The notes below the pieces were generated by a model. That model was not told the origin of the DNA and made no database searches. It worked only from the letters and a program-made list of their open reading frames with translations. A stretch of 64,000 nt of DNA from assembly GCF_033097365.1 (NCBI RefSeq), contig NZ_AP028461.1:434001-498000 (forward strand), in the 5' to 3' direction. The DNA is from Actinoplanes sichuanensis. Lineage in GTDB: Bacteria > Actinomycetota > Actinomycetes > Mycobacteriales > Micromonosporaceae. Within the stretch, counting starts at the first letter, position 1. The number at the start of each line of letters is the position of its first letter. Shown here one piece after another: positions 26,030 through 34,971 of the stretch. Position numbers and translations under genes: made by a program.

Positions 26030-27073
26030 ATGGCTCGACCGCTCGACCTCTTCGTCCCGGGAGTCGTCTATCTCGACGTGATCTTCACCGGCCTCCGAGA
26101 GCTGCCCGCCCCCGGCGAGGAGGTGTGGGCGAGCGGCATGGGTTCGTGCCCCGGCGGGGTGGCCAACCTCGCGGTCGCCGCGAGCCGGCTCGGCCTGCAC
26201 ACCGGCCTGGGCACAGCGCTCAGTTCGGACGCCTACGGCGAGTTCTGCCATCGGGTGCTCAGCTGGCAGGAGGGTATCGACCTGTCCGCGTCCCGCAGGG
26301 TCGACGACTGGCACTCCCCGGTGACGGTCTCGCTGGCCTACGACCGCGACCGCAGCATGATCACCCACGGCCATCCGCTCCCGACCGACGAGGACGGCCT
26401 GGTCAACGGCCTACCGGCGGCCCGCAGCGCGGCGGTCAGCCTGTCACCGGAGGGCACCGGCTGGATGCGGCGGGCCCGAGCCGCGGGCACGATGGTGTTC
26501 GCCGATGTCGGGTGGGACGAGACCGAGCAGTGGTCGTGCGACGTGCTGGGCGATCTGTCCGACTGCCACGCCTTCCTGCCGAACCAGGTGGAGGCGATGC
26601 GCTACACCCGCACCGACGACCCACGGCAGGCGTTGGAGAAACTGTCCGGCCTGGTTCCGGTGGTGGTGGTCACGTGCGGTGCCGACGGGGCGATGGCGGT
26701 CGACGGCACCACGGGTGAGGTGGCGACGGTCCCGGGCGTACCGGTGGAGGCCCTCGACCCGACCGGCGCGGGGGACGTCTTCACCGCCGGTTTCATCACC
26801 GGCACCCTGGGTGGCTGGCCCCTCGCCGACCGGGTCGCCTTCGCCACGCTGGTCGGCGCGCTCTCGGTCCAGCATTTCGGCGGTTCCCTGTCGGCCCCCG
26901 GCTGGGGTGACATCGCCGACTGGTGGCAGGCGACCCGCCGGACCACCACCGACCGCGAACTGGTGACCCGCTTCGGTTTCCTCGACGACGTGATCCCACC
27001 GGGCAGCCGAGCCGCTGTCCACCGGGCGACCGCCACCATCGCCCGCCTGTCCGACGCCCAGCCCGACCAGTAG
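26030..27073 (+). CDS. PfkB-family carbohydrate kinase
   Basis: The 347-residue kinase has the two ribokinase-family signatures. Near the N-terminus PGGVANLAVAASRLG binds the sugar, and near residue 240 DPTGAGDVFTAGFITG contains the catalytic aspartate and the anion-hole glycines. It phosphorylates a sugar or related alcohol with ATP; the substrate cannot be told from sequence. The first residues (LFVPGVVYLDVIFTGL) are typical of the ribokinase/fructokinase branch. It appears to be a single gene with a short gap on either side. Confidence 0.87.
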   Translation: MARPLDLFVPGVVYLDVIFTGLRELPAPGEEVWASGMGSCPGGVANLAVAASRLGLHTGLGTALSSDAYGEFCHRVLSWQEGIDLSASRRVDDWHSPVTVSLAYDRDRSMITHGHPLPTDEDGLVNGLPAARSAAVSLSPEGTGWMRRARAAGTMVFADVGWDETEQWSCDVLGDLSDCHAFLPNQVEAMRYTRTDDPRQALEKLSGLVPVVVVTCGADGAMAVDGTTGEVATVPGVPVEALDPTGAGDVFTAGFITGTLGGWPLADRVAFATLVGALSVQHFGGSLSAPGWGDIADWWQATRRTTTDRELVTRFGFLDDVIPPGSRAAVHRATATIARLSDAQPDQ

Positions 27074-27152
27074 TCCGGCGTTCGACCGTCCACCGGAAAT
27101 CGTCATACCCGCCTGGCAGGGTGAGGGCCGAGCGACGGTGAAGGAGATGATC

Positions 27153-27461
27153 GTGAAATACGGCTACTTCGGTTCGATGAAGGCGAAGTCCGGCCACCGC
27201 GACCAGGTGATCAAGATCCTTTTGCGTGCGGCCGAGGGCGTCCGGGCCGCCGGCTGCCATCTGTATGTGGTCGGCGTGGCCGATGACGACGATCAGACGA
27301 TCCTGGTCAACGAGGTGTGGGACAGCAAGGAGCAGCACGACGCCTCCCTGCGGCTTCCGGAGACGCGGGCCGCCATCGCCGAGGCCATGCCGATGCTGAC
27401 CGGCGAGTTCGACAGTCGCGAGTTCACCGTCCTCGGCGGCCTGGGCCTCCCACCGGAGTAG
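27153..27461 (+). CDS. Antibiotic biosynthesis monooxygenase (ABM) domain protein
   Basis: The protein of about 102 residues is a single ABM-type ferredoxin-like domain: YGYFGSMKAKSGHRDQVIKI, then VVGVADDDDQTILVNEVWDSKEQHDASL, the latter containing the family's usual W-x-S/D-x-E-x-H pattern. Such proteins are quinol monooxygenases or small stress enzymes. The GTG at 27153 is preferred because AAGGAG at 27141-27146 then lies six bases upstream; earlier in-frame starts at 27138 and 27147 would put that site inside or directly against the start codon. A strong hairpin follows. Confidence 0.8.
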   Translation: MKYGYFGSMKAKSGHRDQVIKILLRAAEGVRAAGCHLYVVGVADDDDQTILVNEVWDSKEQHDASLRLPETRAAIAEAMPMLTGEFDSREFTVLGGLGLPPE

Positions 27462-27475
27462 GTCGCGCGCTCGGC

Positions 27476-27502
27476 TGCCCGGCCGCGGTGAGCGGCCGGG
27501 CA
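27476..27502 (+). terminator. GC-rich hairpin after ABM gene
   Basis: A perfect 11-bp stem (27476-27486 with 27492-27502) and a 5-base loop lie between two convergent genes. There is no clear T run, but the position suits a shared terminator. Confidence 0.65.
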
Positions 27503-27542
27503 GGTTGCGGAACCAGCGGGGCCCGAGGCCCCGGGCGTGACG

Positions 27543-28721
27543 TCAGACGGTGGCCTCGGCCGGGTGCCGCGGCGGGATCGTGTGGTCGATGGCGCGCGTC
27601 GGCTTGCGGTTCGGCAGGGCCAGGCGGAAGACCTTGGCCCACGCCGAGGCCACCTGCACGACGAACGGCCCGGTCACGTACTTCAGCTCGTACTTCTCGA
27701 AGAGGGCCCGCACCTTCGGCGCGATCTCCGCGTAGCGGCTGGCCGGCAGGTCCGGGAAGAGGTGGTGTTCGATCTGGTGCGACAGGTTGCCGGTCATGAT
27801 GTGCATGAGCTTGCTGCCGGAGATGTTCGCCGAGCCGAGCATCTGCCGCAGGTACCACTCGCCGCGGGTCTCGCCGGTGATCGAGGTCCGCTCGAAGGTC
27901 TCCACGCCCTTCGGGAAGTGGCCGCACATGATCACCGAGTGGCTCCACAGGTTGCGGACCACGTTGGCGACCGCGTTGGCGGCCATCGTGCCGAAGAACG
28001 CGCCGAACGGGTTGCCGAAGGCCAGGCCGACCGGCACGGACAGGGCCGGGTGAGCGACGTAGTCCTTGAGCACCTGGTTACGGATCTTGCGGCCGACCTG
28101 ACGCAGCCGGGCCCGGAAATCCGGGTTGTTGCGGCGGCGCTTGCTGGCCAGGTTGCGGCCGAGCTCCAGGTCGTACGCGGCGATGCCGTACTCGAAGAGG
28201 CAGGCGTTGATGAAGTTGTAGAGCGGCTGGCCGAGGTGCGCGGGCGCCCACTTCTGCTGCTCGTCGACGCGCATGATGCCGTAACCGAGGTCGTTGTCCC
28301 GGCCGACCACGTTGGTGTACTTGTGGTGCAGCTCGTTGTGCGAGTGCTTCCACTGCTCGGCGGGCGCCGCGAAGTCCCACTCCCAGGTGGTCGAGTGGAT
28401 CTTAGGGTCGCGCATGAAGTCGTACTGACCGTGCAGGATGTTGTGGCCGATCTCCATGTTCTCCAGGATCTTGGCGATGGAGAGTCCGATCGTGCCGAGG
28501 ATCCAGGCCGGCGGCAGCACCGAGAAGAGCAGCACGGCCCGGCTGCCGACCTCGAGGCGTCGCTGGACGGCGATCATCCGGCGGATGTACTTCGCGTCCT
28601 TCTCGCCACGGACGGCGAGCACCTCGTCCCGGATGGCGTCGAGTTCGCGGCCGATCTGCTCGATGTCCTCGGGGGACAGGTGGGCGATCGGGTTGACTTC
28701 CTTGCGCTGCAGCGTCGTCAC
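27543..28721 (-). CDS. Membrane fatty-acid desaturase (DesA3-type)
   Basis: This 392-residue membrane enzyme carries the three histidine boxes of acyl desaturases: GHNILHGQ (His93, His97), HSHNELHHKYTN (His128, His132, His133) and NLSHQIEHHLFP near residue 325. The layout and length match the acyl-CoA delta-9 desaturase DesA3 of Mycobacterium. It would introduce a cis double bond into a fatty acyl chain, using electrons from the reductase encoded just upstream on the same strand. The GTG at 28721 follows GAGGAAG. The product adjusts membrane fluidity in relatives. Confidence 0.9.
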   Translation of the reverse strand: MTTLQRKEVNPIAHLSPEDIEQIGRELDAIRDEVLAVRGEKDAKYIRRMIAVQRRLEVGSRAVLLFSVLPPAWILGTIGLSIAKILENMEIGHNILHGQYDFMRDPKIHSTTWEWDFAAPAEQWKHSHNELHHKYTNVVGRDNDLGYGIMRVDEQQKWAPAHLGQPLYNFINACLFEYGIAAYDLELGRNLASKRRRNNPDFRARLRQVGRKIRNQVLKDYVAHPALSVPVGLAFGNPFGAFFGTMAANAVANVVRNLWSHSVIMCGHFPKGVETFERTSITGETRGEWYLRQMLGSANISGSKLMHIMTGNLSHQIEHHLFPDLPASRYAEIAPKVRALFEKYELKYVTGPFVVQVASAWAKVFRLALPNRKPTRAIDHTIPPRHPAEATV

Positions 28722-28820
28722 GGAACTTCCTCGTTCTTTCGTGGGAGCCGGCCCGCCGGGGGAGCGGCTCTCGGGTGGGGCTCCGAGGGTTGCGGCCTCG
28801 GAGAGAGTGCGGTCAGCGGG

Positions 28821-29897
28821 TCAGGCGTCGAGCCGGCACGGGCCGGCCGCGGCCGAGATGCAGGTCTGGATCAGGGGCTTGTCGCCGTCCACCTCGGACG
28901 CGGTGGTGATGGTGCCGTCCCGCAGGTCACGGACGATGCCCTCGCGCATCGGGAGCACGCACTTGTAGCAGATGCCCATCCGGCAGCCGGATTTCATCAG
29001 CTGTCCGGCGGCCTCACCGGCGTCGAGGATCGAGGTGCCGCCGGCGGACTCCACGACCAGGCCGGATTTCTCGAAGGTGACCGTGCCGCCGTCCCCGGCG
29101 ACCAGCACGACGGTCCGGAACCGCTCGACGTGCAGCCGCTCGGTGGCGCCCGCGTCGGCCCAGTGCTCCTGGAGGTCGTCGAGGAGGTCGCCGGGGCCGC
29201 ACGCCCAGGTCTCCCGCTCGAACAGGTCGGGCACCAGGTCGGCGAGCCCGGCCGGCTTGAGCCGCCCGTCCGTGCCGGTGTGCCGCTCGATCAGCCGGAT
29301 CCGGCCCTGTGCGGCGAGTTCCCGCAGCTCGGCACCGAAGACGACGGCCTCGGCGGTCCGCGCCGAGTGGACCACGACGACGTCGCTGAGCTCGTGCAGG
29401 GCGCTGCGCAGCATCCCCATCACCGGGGTGATGCCGCTTCCGGCGGTCACGAAGAGCGTCTTCGCGGGCCGCTTCTCGGGCAGCTGGAAGTCACCGTCCG
29501 GCAGGTCCAGGTGGACCAGCATGCCCTTACGGGCGTTGTTCAGGAGGTACGAGCTGACGACACCGTTCTCGACAGCGTTGACCGTGATCGTGAACCGGCC
29601 GTCGGCGCGACCGGTCGCGCTGCTCACCGAATAGGCGCGCCACAGGCGTACCCCATCGACGTCCACGCCGACCCGAACATACTGTCCCGGCTTGTGGGGC
29701 TGCCAGCCGCGCCCCGGCCGCAGCACCAGGGTGACCGCCTTGGCGGTCTCGGAGCGCACCGCGTCGACCCGGGCACGCAGAACGGTCGGGTTGCGCAAGG
29801 GCGCGATCACGTCGAGGTAGTCGGCCGGCACCACCGGGGTGGTGATCAGCTCGACTACGCGCCACGCGCCGTCGCGCAACTTCTGGGTAACAGCCAC
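28821..29897 (-). CDS. Ferredoxin-fused flavin reductase, electron donor to the desaturase
   Basis: This 358-residue protein combines an FAD domain (WRAYSVSSATG), an NAD(P) domain (LFVTAGSGITPVMGMLRSAL) and a C-terminal plant-type 2Fe-2S ferredoxin domain (CRMGICYKCVLPMREG plus a distal Cys in IQTCISA). Its arrangement with a DesA3-type desaturase matches the mycobacterial Rv3230c-Rv3229c pair, in which the reductase passes electrons from NADPH to the desaturase. The GTG at 29897 is chosen because the sequence then begins just before the conserved VVPADYLDVIAPL segment; an ATG 84 bases upstream is open but would overlap the divergent promoter region. Confidence 0.88.
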   Translation of the reverse strand: MAVTQKLRDGAWRVVELITTPVVPADYLDVIAPLRNPTVLRARVDAVRSETAKAVTLVLRPGRGWQPHKPGQYVRVGVDVDGVRLWRAYSVSSATGRADGRFTITVNAVENGVVSSYLLNNARKGMLVHLDLPDGDFQLPEKRPAKTLFVTAGSGITPVMGMLRSALHELSDVVVVHSARTAEAVVFGAELRELAAQGRIRLIERHTGTDGRLKPAGLADLVPDLFERETWACGPGDLLDDLQEHWADAGATERLHVERFRTVVLVAGDGGTVTFEKSGLVVESAGGTSILDAGEAAGQLMKSGCRMGICYKCVLPMREGIVRDLRDGTITTASEVDGDKPLIQTCISAAAGPCRLDA

Positions 29898-30082
29898 CTG
29901 ACCAAGCCTGCTGCCTGCGATATGCAAAGTCCTGACCAGGGGAAGTGAATCCGGAGCCGCATAATTGTTCGGTGGGGACAAGGATGCGGGTTCACGGCCT
30001 CCTACAGTCCGTACTTACGGGGCATCGTGAACAATCCTGGTTGATTGGACAGGGTATGTCGGGCGAAAAGGTGGGAGACCGC

Positions 30083-31270
30083 GTGAAACAGCCGTTACGT
30101 GACGTACGGTCCTATCGTCTCCCGACGGAGGTGATCGACCCGCTCCGGCACGGCCTGCCGAAGGTGTCCTCGCAGACCATCGCGGCGATCATCAGGGAGG
30201 TGCCGGCGTACGCCGAGCCGTTCTCCGGCGCGCTCGGGCACAAGATCGCACGTGCCGTGCGGGCCGCCCTCGGCACGTTCCTCAACCTGGTGTCCCGACC
30301 CGGCGCCGACCCGGGCACCCCGATGTCGTCGGCGATCGAGGCGGCGTACGCGCTGGGTCGTGGCGAGGCCCGCTCCGGCCGCAGCCTGGACGCGCTGCTC
30401 GCGGCCTACCGGGTGGGCGCCCGGGTGGCGTGGCGCGGGCTGGCCGCGATCAGCGTCGAGGCGGGGCAACCGGCCGCCACCATCGCCGACTTCGCCGAGC
30501 TGGTGTTCGCGTACATCGACGAGTTGTCGGCGGCGAGCGTGGCCGGGCACGCCGACGAGCTCGCCGCGTCCGGCCGGATCCGCCTGCGGCGGCTTCAGGA
30601 ACTGGCCCAGGCGCTGGTCGCGGGGGAGCCCGCGCACGTCCTGCAAGGGCTGGCCGAGCAGGCCGAGTGGGCGCCGCCGCAGAGCCTCACCGCACTGCTG
30701 CTGCCGGAGCGCGCGGCACGATGGGTGATCGACCTGCTCGACCCGCGTACGTTGCAGCTCGCGGACGCCGTACCAGATCTGCCTGGTTTGACGGTCTTGT
30801 TGGTGCCGGATCCGCAGGGTTGCTCCCGCCCGACGCTGAACCGGCTGCTCACCGGCCACAACGTGGTGATCGGCCCGGCCCGGCCATGGACCGAGGCACG
30901 CAGCTCGCTGGATCGGGCGGTGCGGGTGTATCGGCTCGGCCCGCCGGACGGTGGCGCGGTGACCGACACCGAGGATCATCTCGCCGCGGTGGTGGTGACC
31001 GCCGACCCGAGCGCCCTGGCGGACCTGCGTGCGTGGGCGCTGACGCCACTCGCCGGGGAGCGCGGGGCCGCCGCCGCCAAGCTCATCGAGACGCTACGCA
31101 GCTGGCTGCTGCACCACGGCCGCCGCGAGGACGTCGCCGCCGAGCTGTTCGTGCACCCGCAGACGGTCCGCTACCGGATGGCGCGGCTGCGGGAGCTGTA
31201 CGGAGAGCGGCTCCGCGACCCGCAATGGGTGCTCGCGCTGACCATCGCCCTGGCCATCCCGGAGACGTGA
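30083..31270 (+). CDS. PucR-type helix-turn-helix transcriptional regulator
   Basis: The protein of about 395 residues ends in a PucR/CdaR-type helix-turn-helix (LIETLRSWLLHHGRREDVAAEL then FVHPQTVRYRMARLRELYG), where the HPQTVRYR core is diagnostic. The N-terminal part matches the RsbR-like all-helical domain seen in actinobacterial regulators of this type. It is divergent from the desaturase/reductase operon, as is usual for regulators of that pair, and probably controls it in response to a lipid or membrane signal. The GTG at 30083 is preferred because GGTGGGAG lies five bases upstream; an ATG at 30056 is possible. Confidence 0.83.
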   Translation: MKQPLRDVRSYRLPTEVIDPLRHGLPKVSSQTIAAIIREVPAYAEPFSGALGHKIARAVRAALGTFLNLVSRPGADPGTPMSSAIEAAYALGRGEARSGRSLDALLAAYRVGARVAWRGLAAISVEAGQPAATIADFAELVFAYIDELSAASVAGHADELAASGRIRLRRLQELAQALVAGEPAHVLQGLAEQAEWAPPQSLTALLLPERAARWVIDLLDPRTLQLADAVPDLPGLTVLLVPDPQGCSRPTLNRLLTGHNVVIGPARPWTEARSSLDRAVRVYRLGPPDGGAVTDTEDHLAAVVVTADPSALADLRAWALTPLAGERGAAAAKLIETLRSWLLHHGRREDVAAELFVHPQTVRYRMARLRELYGERLRDPQWVLALTIALAIPET

Positions 31271-31380
31271 CGGCGGACACATACCAAAGTCTCGGACCAT
31301 CGACTTTCGGCAACTGGCCGGTCACCCGCCGCCGGGCATAGCGTCAGACCCATCAGCGGTACGGCGGAGCGGGGGCGTGG

Positions 31381-32079
31381 ATGGGCGGCGAAACATCGGG
31401 CCGGGAGCCGACCGTGCTCGCGTTCTCCCCGGCCGGTCGGGTCCTCGTGCTGCTCGGTCCGGCGGCCGCCGGAGTGGTCGTGGCCGTGCTGGCTCCCATC
31501 CTCGCGCGCTGGCTGGTCGAGGTGCACTTCCCGGTCCTCGGCGTGGTCTGGCGGGTGGTCGGGTCCGTCGACACATGGTGGAAGGTCGCGGTCCAGGCCC
31601 TCATCCTGGCCGTGTTCGGCGCACTCGCCAGCGTGGAGATCATGCGCCGCAGCACCCGGGTGACGGTCGGCTCCGGCGGAGTGCGCCTGGAGACCGGCGA
31701 CCGGGCGGTGTCCCTCACCCGCCCGCAGATCGACTTCGTCTTCATGGACGGCAGCTTCCTGGTGATCCTCGACCGCGAGTCCCGGCAGCTGTTCCACGGC
31801 GAGCCGCAGGCGGAGAGCGGCCCGCTGAAAAGGACCTTCACGGAGTATGGCTATCCCTGGCGTGAGGCTGACCCGTTCGCCGAGCTCTACCAGCAGTGGG
31901 TCCCCGGGACGGACCGGCTCCCGGTCGCCGTCGAGGCGGTCCTGTCCGCCCGTGCCGTCGCCCTGCGCAAGAAGGCCCCGCGCGAAACCGCCGAACTCCG
32001 CGATTCCCTGGAGAAACTCGGCTACGCCGTCCGTGACGACGGTGATCGGCAGCTCTGGCGCCCCCTGGTCCGCTCATGA
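31381..32079 (+). CDS. YqeB-like membrane protein
   Basis: The 232-residue protein has two membrane segments (about residues 20-45 and 68-88) with the rest probably cytoplasmic, including a beta-rich VTVGSGGVRLETGDRAVSLTRPQIDFVFMDGSFLVILD stretch like a PH-type domain (read here in short pieces). It resembles actinobacterial YqeB-family proteins. No function is known. The start is an ATG behind GGGGGCGTGG. Its stop overlaps the start of the histidine kinase gene by four bases, so it is likely translated with the two-component system and may affect its signalling. Confidence 0.62.
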   Translation: MGGETSGREPTVLAFSPAGRVLVLLGPAAAGVVVAVLAPILARWLVEVHFPVLGVVWRVVGSVDTWWKVAVQALILAVFGALASVEIMRRSTRVTVGSGGVRLETGDRAVSLTRPQIDFVFMDGSFLVILDRESRQLFHGEPQAESGPLKRTFTEYGYPWREADPFAELYQQWVPGTDRLPVAVEAVLSARAVALRKKAPRETAELRDSLEKLGYAVRDDGDRQLWRPLVRS

Positions 32080-33530
32080 CCTCCCCGGACAACCGCGTCG
32101 TGACCGCGCCTTCTCCGTCCACGCCGAGGTCCGGGGCGGTGGCGCTGACGGACGCCGCGACCGTCTCGGGTGTCGCGCCCGAGGCCGATGGCACGAGTGT
32201 GCGGGAGCCGGCTGCGGTTCCGGCCGGGCGCCGAGGGCGGTTGAGCGGCGGGCGGGCCTGGGATGTGGCGGCGATCCTGGTCTCCTGGTTCGGCGGGCTG
32301 CTGCTGATCGGCGACGCCGCGACGGTTCGCGGGCTCTCCGACGACGCCGTCTTTCTGCACTTCGTGGCCGGGTGCGCCGTGTCACTGGCGCTGTGGTGGC
32401 GGCGCAGCCACCCGATGGGCGTGGCGATCTTCCTGCTGGCCGCCTCGGTCGTCACCGACGGTGCCGGGATAGCGGCGCTGATCGGGCTCTACACGGTGAT
32501 CTCGCTACGGCGCGGCCGTCCGGTCGTCGTGCTCATCCTGTTCCAACTGGTCGGCGGGATCGCCTACTCACTCATCTATCCGGACCCGACGCTGTCACCC
32601 GCCGAGAGTTCGGTGGTGAGCTTCGTGCTGACCGTGGCGATCCTCGCCGCCACGGTGGCCCTCGGCGTCGCCGCGCGTTCCCGGCGAGAGCTGATCGAGT
32701 CGCTGCGGGAACGAGCCACCCGCGCCGAGGCGGAGGCGCACCTGCGTGCCGAGCAGCAACGCGCCCGGGAACGCGAGCGGATCGCTCGCGAGATGCACGA
32801 CGCCCTCGCCCACCGGATCTCCATGGTCAGCCTGCACGCCGGTGCCCTTCAGATCCGCCCCGACCTCACTCCGGAAGAGGTCGCCAAGGCGGCCGCGACC
32901 ATCCGGGACAGCGCCCACCACGCACTCGAGGACCTACGCGAGATCCTCGGCGTGCTACGCGCCGGACCGGCCGACGCCCGGCGCCCTCAGCCGGACGTGA
33001 GCCACCTCAGCGAGTTGCTCGCCGACGCCCGGGCGGCCGGCCTGACCGTGACCGCGGCCAACCGTCTGGACGGGTTGAGGCTCAGTGCCTCCCTGGGCCG
33101 CACGATCTACCGCCTGGTCCAGGAGGGTCTCACCAACGCCGGCAAACACGCCCCGGGCAGCCCGGTGACCCTCCTGCTCGACCAGACCCCCGGCGGCGAT
33201 CTGCACGTCCACGTCTCCAATCCGCTGCCACCGGTAAACCGACCCTCGACCGTGGGCGGCCGCCCCGGCTCCCGCCCGAGCCGCATGCCCGACGCGAACG
33301 GCGGCGCCCCGCAGGTCGGCTGGTCTTCTGAGCCCAACGGTGATGTTCCGGTTGGTGGTGGCGGTCTGGGCACGGCCGTTCCCGGGGCCGGCAGCGGACT
33401 TCTGGGGCTGACCGAGCGGGTCGAGTTGCTGGGCGGGCGGATGCGGTATGGGGTGCGTGGCGACCCGCGGGCCGGACTCACCTTCGATCTGGAAGCCTGG
33501 GTGCCATGGCCGACTCCATCCGGGTCCTGA
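32076..33530 (+). CDS. Sensor histidine kinase (HisKA_3 type)
   Basis: This 484-residue kinase has a roughly 60-residue N-terminal tail rich in Pro, Ala and Ser. Five or so membrane segments (about 62-200) and a coiled linker follow. The phosphoacceptor motif is ERIAREMHDALAHRISM (His241). The ATP-binding domain contains LVQEGLTNAGKHAPG and a final G-box LGLTERVELLGGRM, separated by about 60 residues of Pro/Gly/Asn-rich insert between them. The start overlaps the membrane protein gene (ATGA). The 3' end overlaps the response regulator gene by 25 bases, showing tight coupling. Confidence 0.88.
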   Translation: MTSPDNRVVTAPSPSTPRSGAVALTDAATVSGVAPEADGTSVREPAAVPAGRRGRLSGGRAWDVAAILVSWFGGLLLIGDAATVRGLSDDAVFLHFVAGCAVSLALWWRRSHPMGVAIFLLAASVVTDGAGIAALIGLYTVISLRRGRPVVVLILFQLVGGIAYSLIYPDPTLSPAESSVVSFVLTVAILAATVALGVAARSRRELIESLRERATRAEAEAHLRAEQQRARERERIAREMHDALAHRISMVSLHAGALQIRPDLTPEEVAKAAATIRDSAHHALEDLREILGVLRAGPADARRPQPDVSHLSELLADARAAGLTVTAANRLDGLRLSASLGRTIYRLVQEGLTNAGKHAPGSPVTLLLDQTPGGDLHVHVSNPLPPVNRPSTVGGRPGSRPSRMPDANGGAPQVGWSSEPNGDVPVGGGGLGTAVPGAGSGLLGLTERVELLGGRMRYGVRGDPRAGLTFDLEAWVPWPTPSGS

Positions 33531-34684
33531 TCGCCGACGACGACCCGCTGGTCCGGGTCGGGCTGTCACTGGTTCTGGGCGCCGCGCCGGAGATCGAGAT
33601 CATCGGCGAGGCGGGTGACGGTGCCGAGGCGATCGACATGGCCCGCCGCCTGAAACCCGACGTGGTGCTGATGGACGTCCGGATGCCCCGGATGGACGGC
33701 CTGGCCGCCACCGAGGCCCTACGACGCGATGGCCGGGAACCGGCGATCATCGTGCTGACCACGTTCGACACCGACGAGTATCTGCTCGGCGCGCTACGAC
33801 TGGGCGCCAACGGTTTCCTGCTCAAGGACATCGCCCCGACCGAAATCCTGAACGCGGTCCGTCGAGCCGCCACCGGCGAATCGATCCTGGCCCCGGCGGT
33901 GCTACCTCGCCTGATCGACTACGCGGTCGGCCGGGCCGTCACCGACCAGTCCGCCCCGGCCGGCGGTTCGCTCGCGGGGAGTTCTGGTGCGGGCGGCGGT
34001 TCGCTCGCGGCGAGCTCCGGTCGGTCCGCTGCGGTCAGCGGATCGCCCGCGGCTGGTGGGTCGCTTACCGGCGGTTCAGGTCGGTCTGGTGCGGCTGGCG
34101 GTTCGCTCGCGGCTGGTGGGTCGCTTGGGGGCGAATCTGGTGCGGCCGGCGGTTCGCTCGCGGCCGGCGGGTCGGCCGCGAGGAGTTCCGGCCGTTCGGC
34201 CGCAGCTGGTGGCTCGTCGTCGGTGGGCGGTGGGTGGTCTGCTTCGGTTGGTGGCCTGCCGGCGGCCGGCGTTGACGGGTCCGTGGTGGATGGCATCGAC
34301 GGGCTCGCCGGCGATGTCGGTCGTTCCGGGCCGGCCGATGAGCCCGTCCCACATGGAGCCGGCCGGCCCGGTCTGGAAGCCTTCAGCGAGAGCGAGGACG
34401 GCCGGGGCGCCGGAGCCGGTGACAGCGCGAAGGGTCGGCGGTTTCGTCATGCGCAGTCGGACGAATCCGAGCGGCGTGCTCGTGCTGTGGCGACTCTGCG
34501 GCGGCTCTCCGCACGTGAGCGGATCGTCGCCGAGGCCGTAGCCACCGGGCGATCCAACGCGGAGATCGGTGCTGAACTGCACATGAGCGTTCCGACCGTG
34601 AAGGCCTACGTATCCCGGCTGCTGGACAAGCTGGGCTGTTCGAACCGGGTCCAGATCGCGATCCTCATCCACGAATCTCGCTGA
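33506..34684 (+). CDS. Response regulator (NarL family) with about 160-residue Gly/Ser/Ala linker
   Basis: The N-terminal receiver domain (residues 1-120) has Asp57 in VVLMDVRMPRMDG as the phosphorylation site. The C-terminal LuxR-type helix-turn-helix (about residues 325-385) reads ATLRRLSARERIVAEAVATG and PTVKAYVSRLLDKLG. Normal members of this family have a linker of about 20 residues; here it is about 160 residues, mostly GGSLAAGGS-like repeats encoded by degenerate tandem DNA. The protein is therefore 392 residues instead of about 215. The helix-turn-helix remains intact and in frame, so the protein is probably functional. It overlaps the cognate kinase gene. Confidence 0.87.
   Translation: MADSIRVLIADDDPLVRVGLSLVLGAAPEIEIIGEAGDGAEAIDMARRLKPDVVLMDVRMPRMDGLAATEALRRDGREPAIIVLTTFDTDEYLLGALRLGANGFLLKDIAPTEILNAVRRAATGESILAPAVLPRLIDYAVGRAVTDQSAPAGGSLAGSSGAGGGSLAASSGRSAAVSGSPAAGGSLTGGSGRSGAAGGSLAAGGSLGGESGAAGGSLAAGGSAARSSGRSAAAGGSSSVGGGWSASVGGLPAAGVDGSVVDGIDGLAGDVGRSGPADEPVPHGAGRPGLEAFSESEDGRGAGAGDSAKGRRFRHAQSDESERRARAVATLRRLSARERIVAEAVATGRSNAEIGAELHMSVPTVKAYVSRLLDKLGCSNRVQIAILIHESR
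33953..34300 (+). repeat. Degenerate tandem coding repeats in response-regulator linker
   Basis: Units around 15-30 bp encoding GGSL, AAGGS and SGRS motifs recur about a dozen times between the receiver and DNA-binding domains. Identical blocks such as GGCGGTTCGCTCGCGGC recur at about 33961, 34001, 34099 and 34149. Confidence 0.8.
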
Positions 34685-34971
34685 CACCCGCGCTGCTCCC
34701 GGAGCGGAACCGCGGGACGGATTCGGGGTTTCACCGGGCCTGCGGAGCCGGCCACGACCAGGGCGGACGGCCGTGGCGGAGGGAAAGGTGAATGGCCGGT
34801 CGGGGTGGATGGGGGTACTCAGCGACCGTTGTGAAAGTGACGAAAGTCGTGAGGGTCATTACATGGAGTGGCCTGTGGGCGTGCCGGAGGCTAGCGTGGG
34901 CCCTGTCGCAAATGCCCACCTAGTCAGTAGGCATTGCGACGCTCGTCACAACTGCTGACCAGGGTGTTTAC
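34685..34971 (+). other. Intergenic control region upstream of metNIQ
   Basis: These 287 bases have no credible gene. The right-hand half carries a stem-loop (GTCGCAAATGCC at 34905-34916 with GGCATTGCGAC at 34930-34940, one bulged A), about 30 bases before metN. An outer GGTCA (near 34855) could pair with TGACC (34956-34960), hinting at a folded leader. It lacks the core sequences of the SAM riboswitch classes I know. An operator or a leader attenuator for methionine control is possible. Confidence 0.4.

Noticed and set aside
34850..34971. SAM riboswitch of a known class before metN
   Set aside because: No GGCAACC-type core or class II signature was found. Only generic stems are present, so I list it as an unclassified leader instead.
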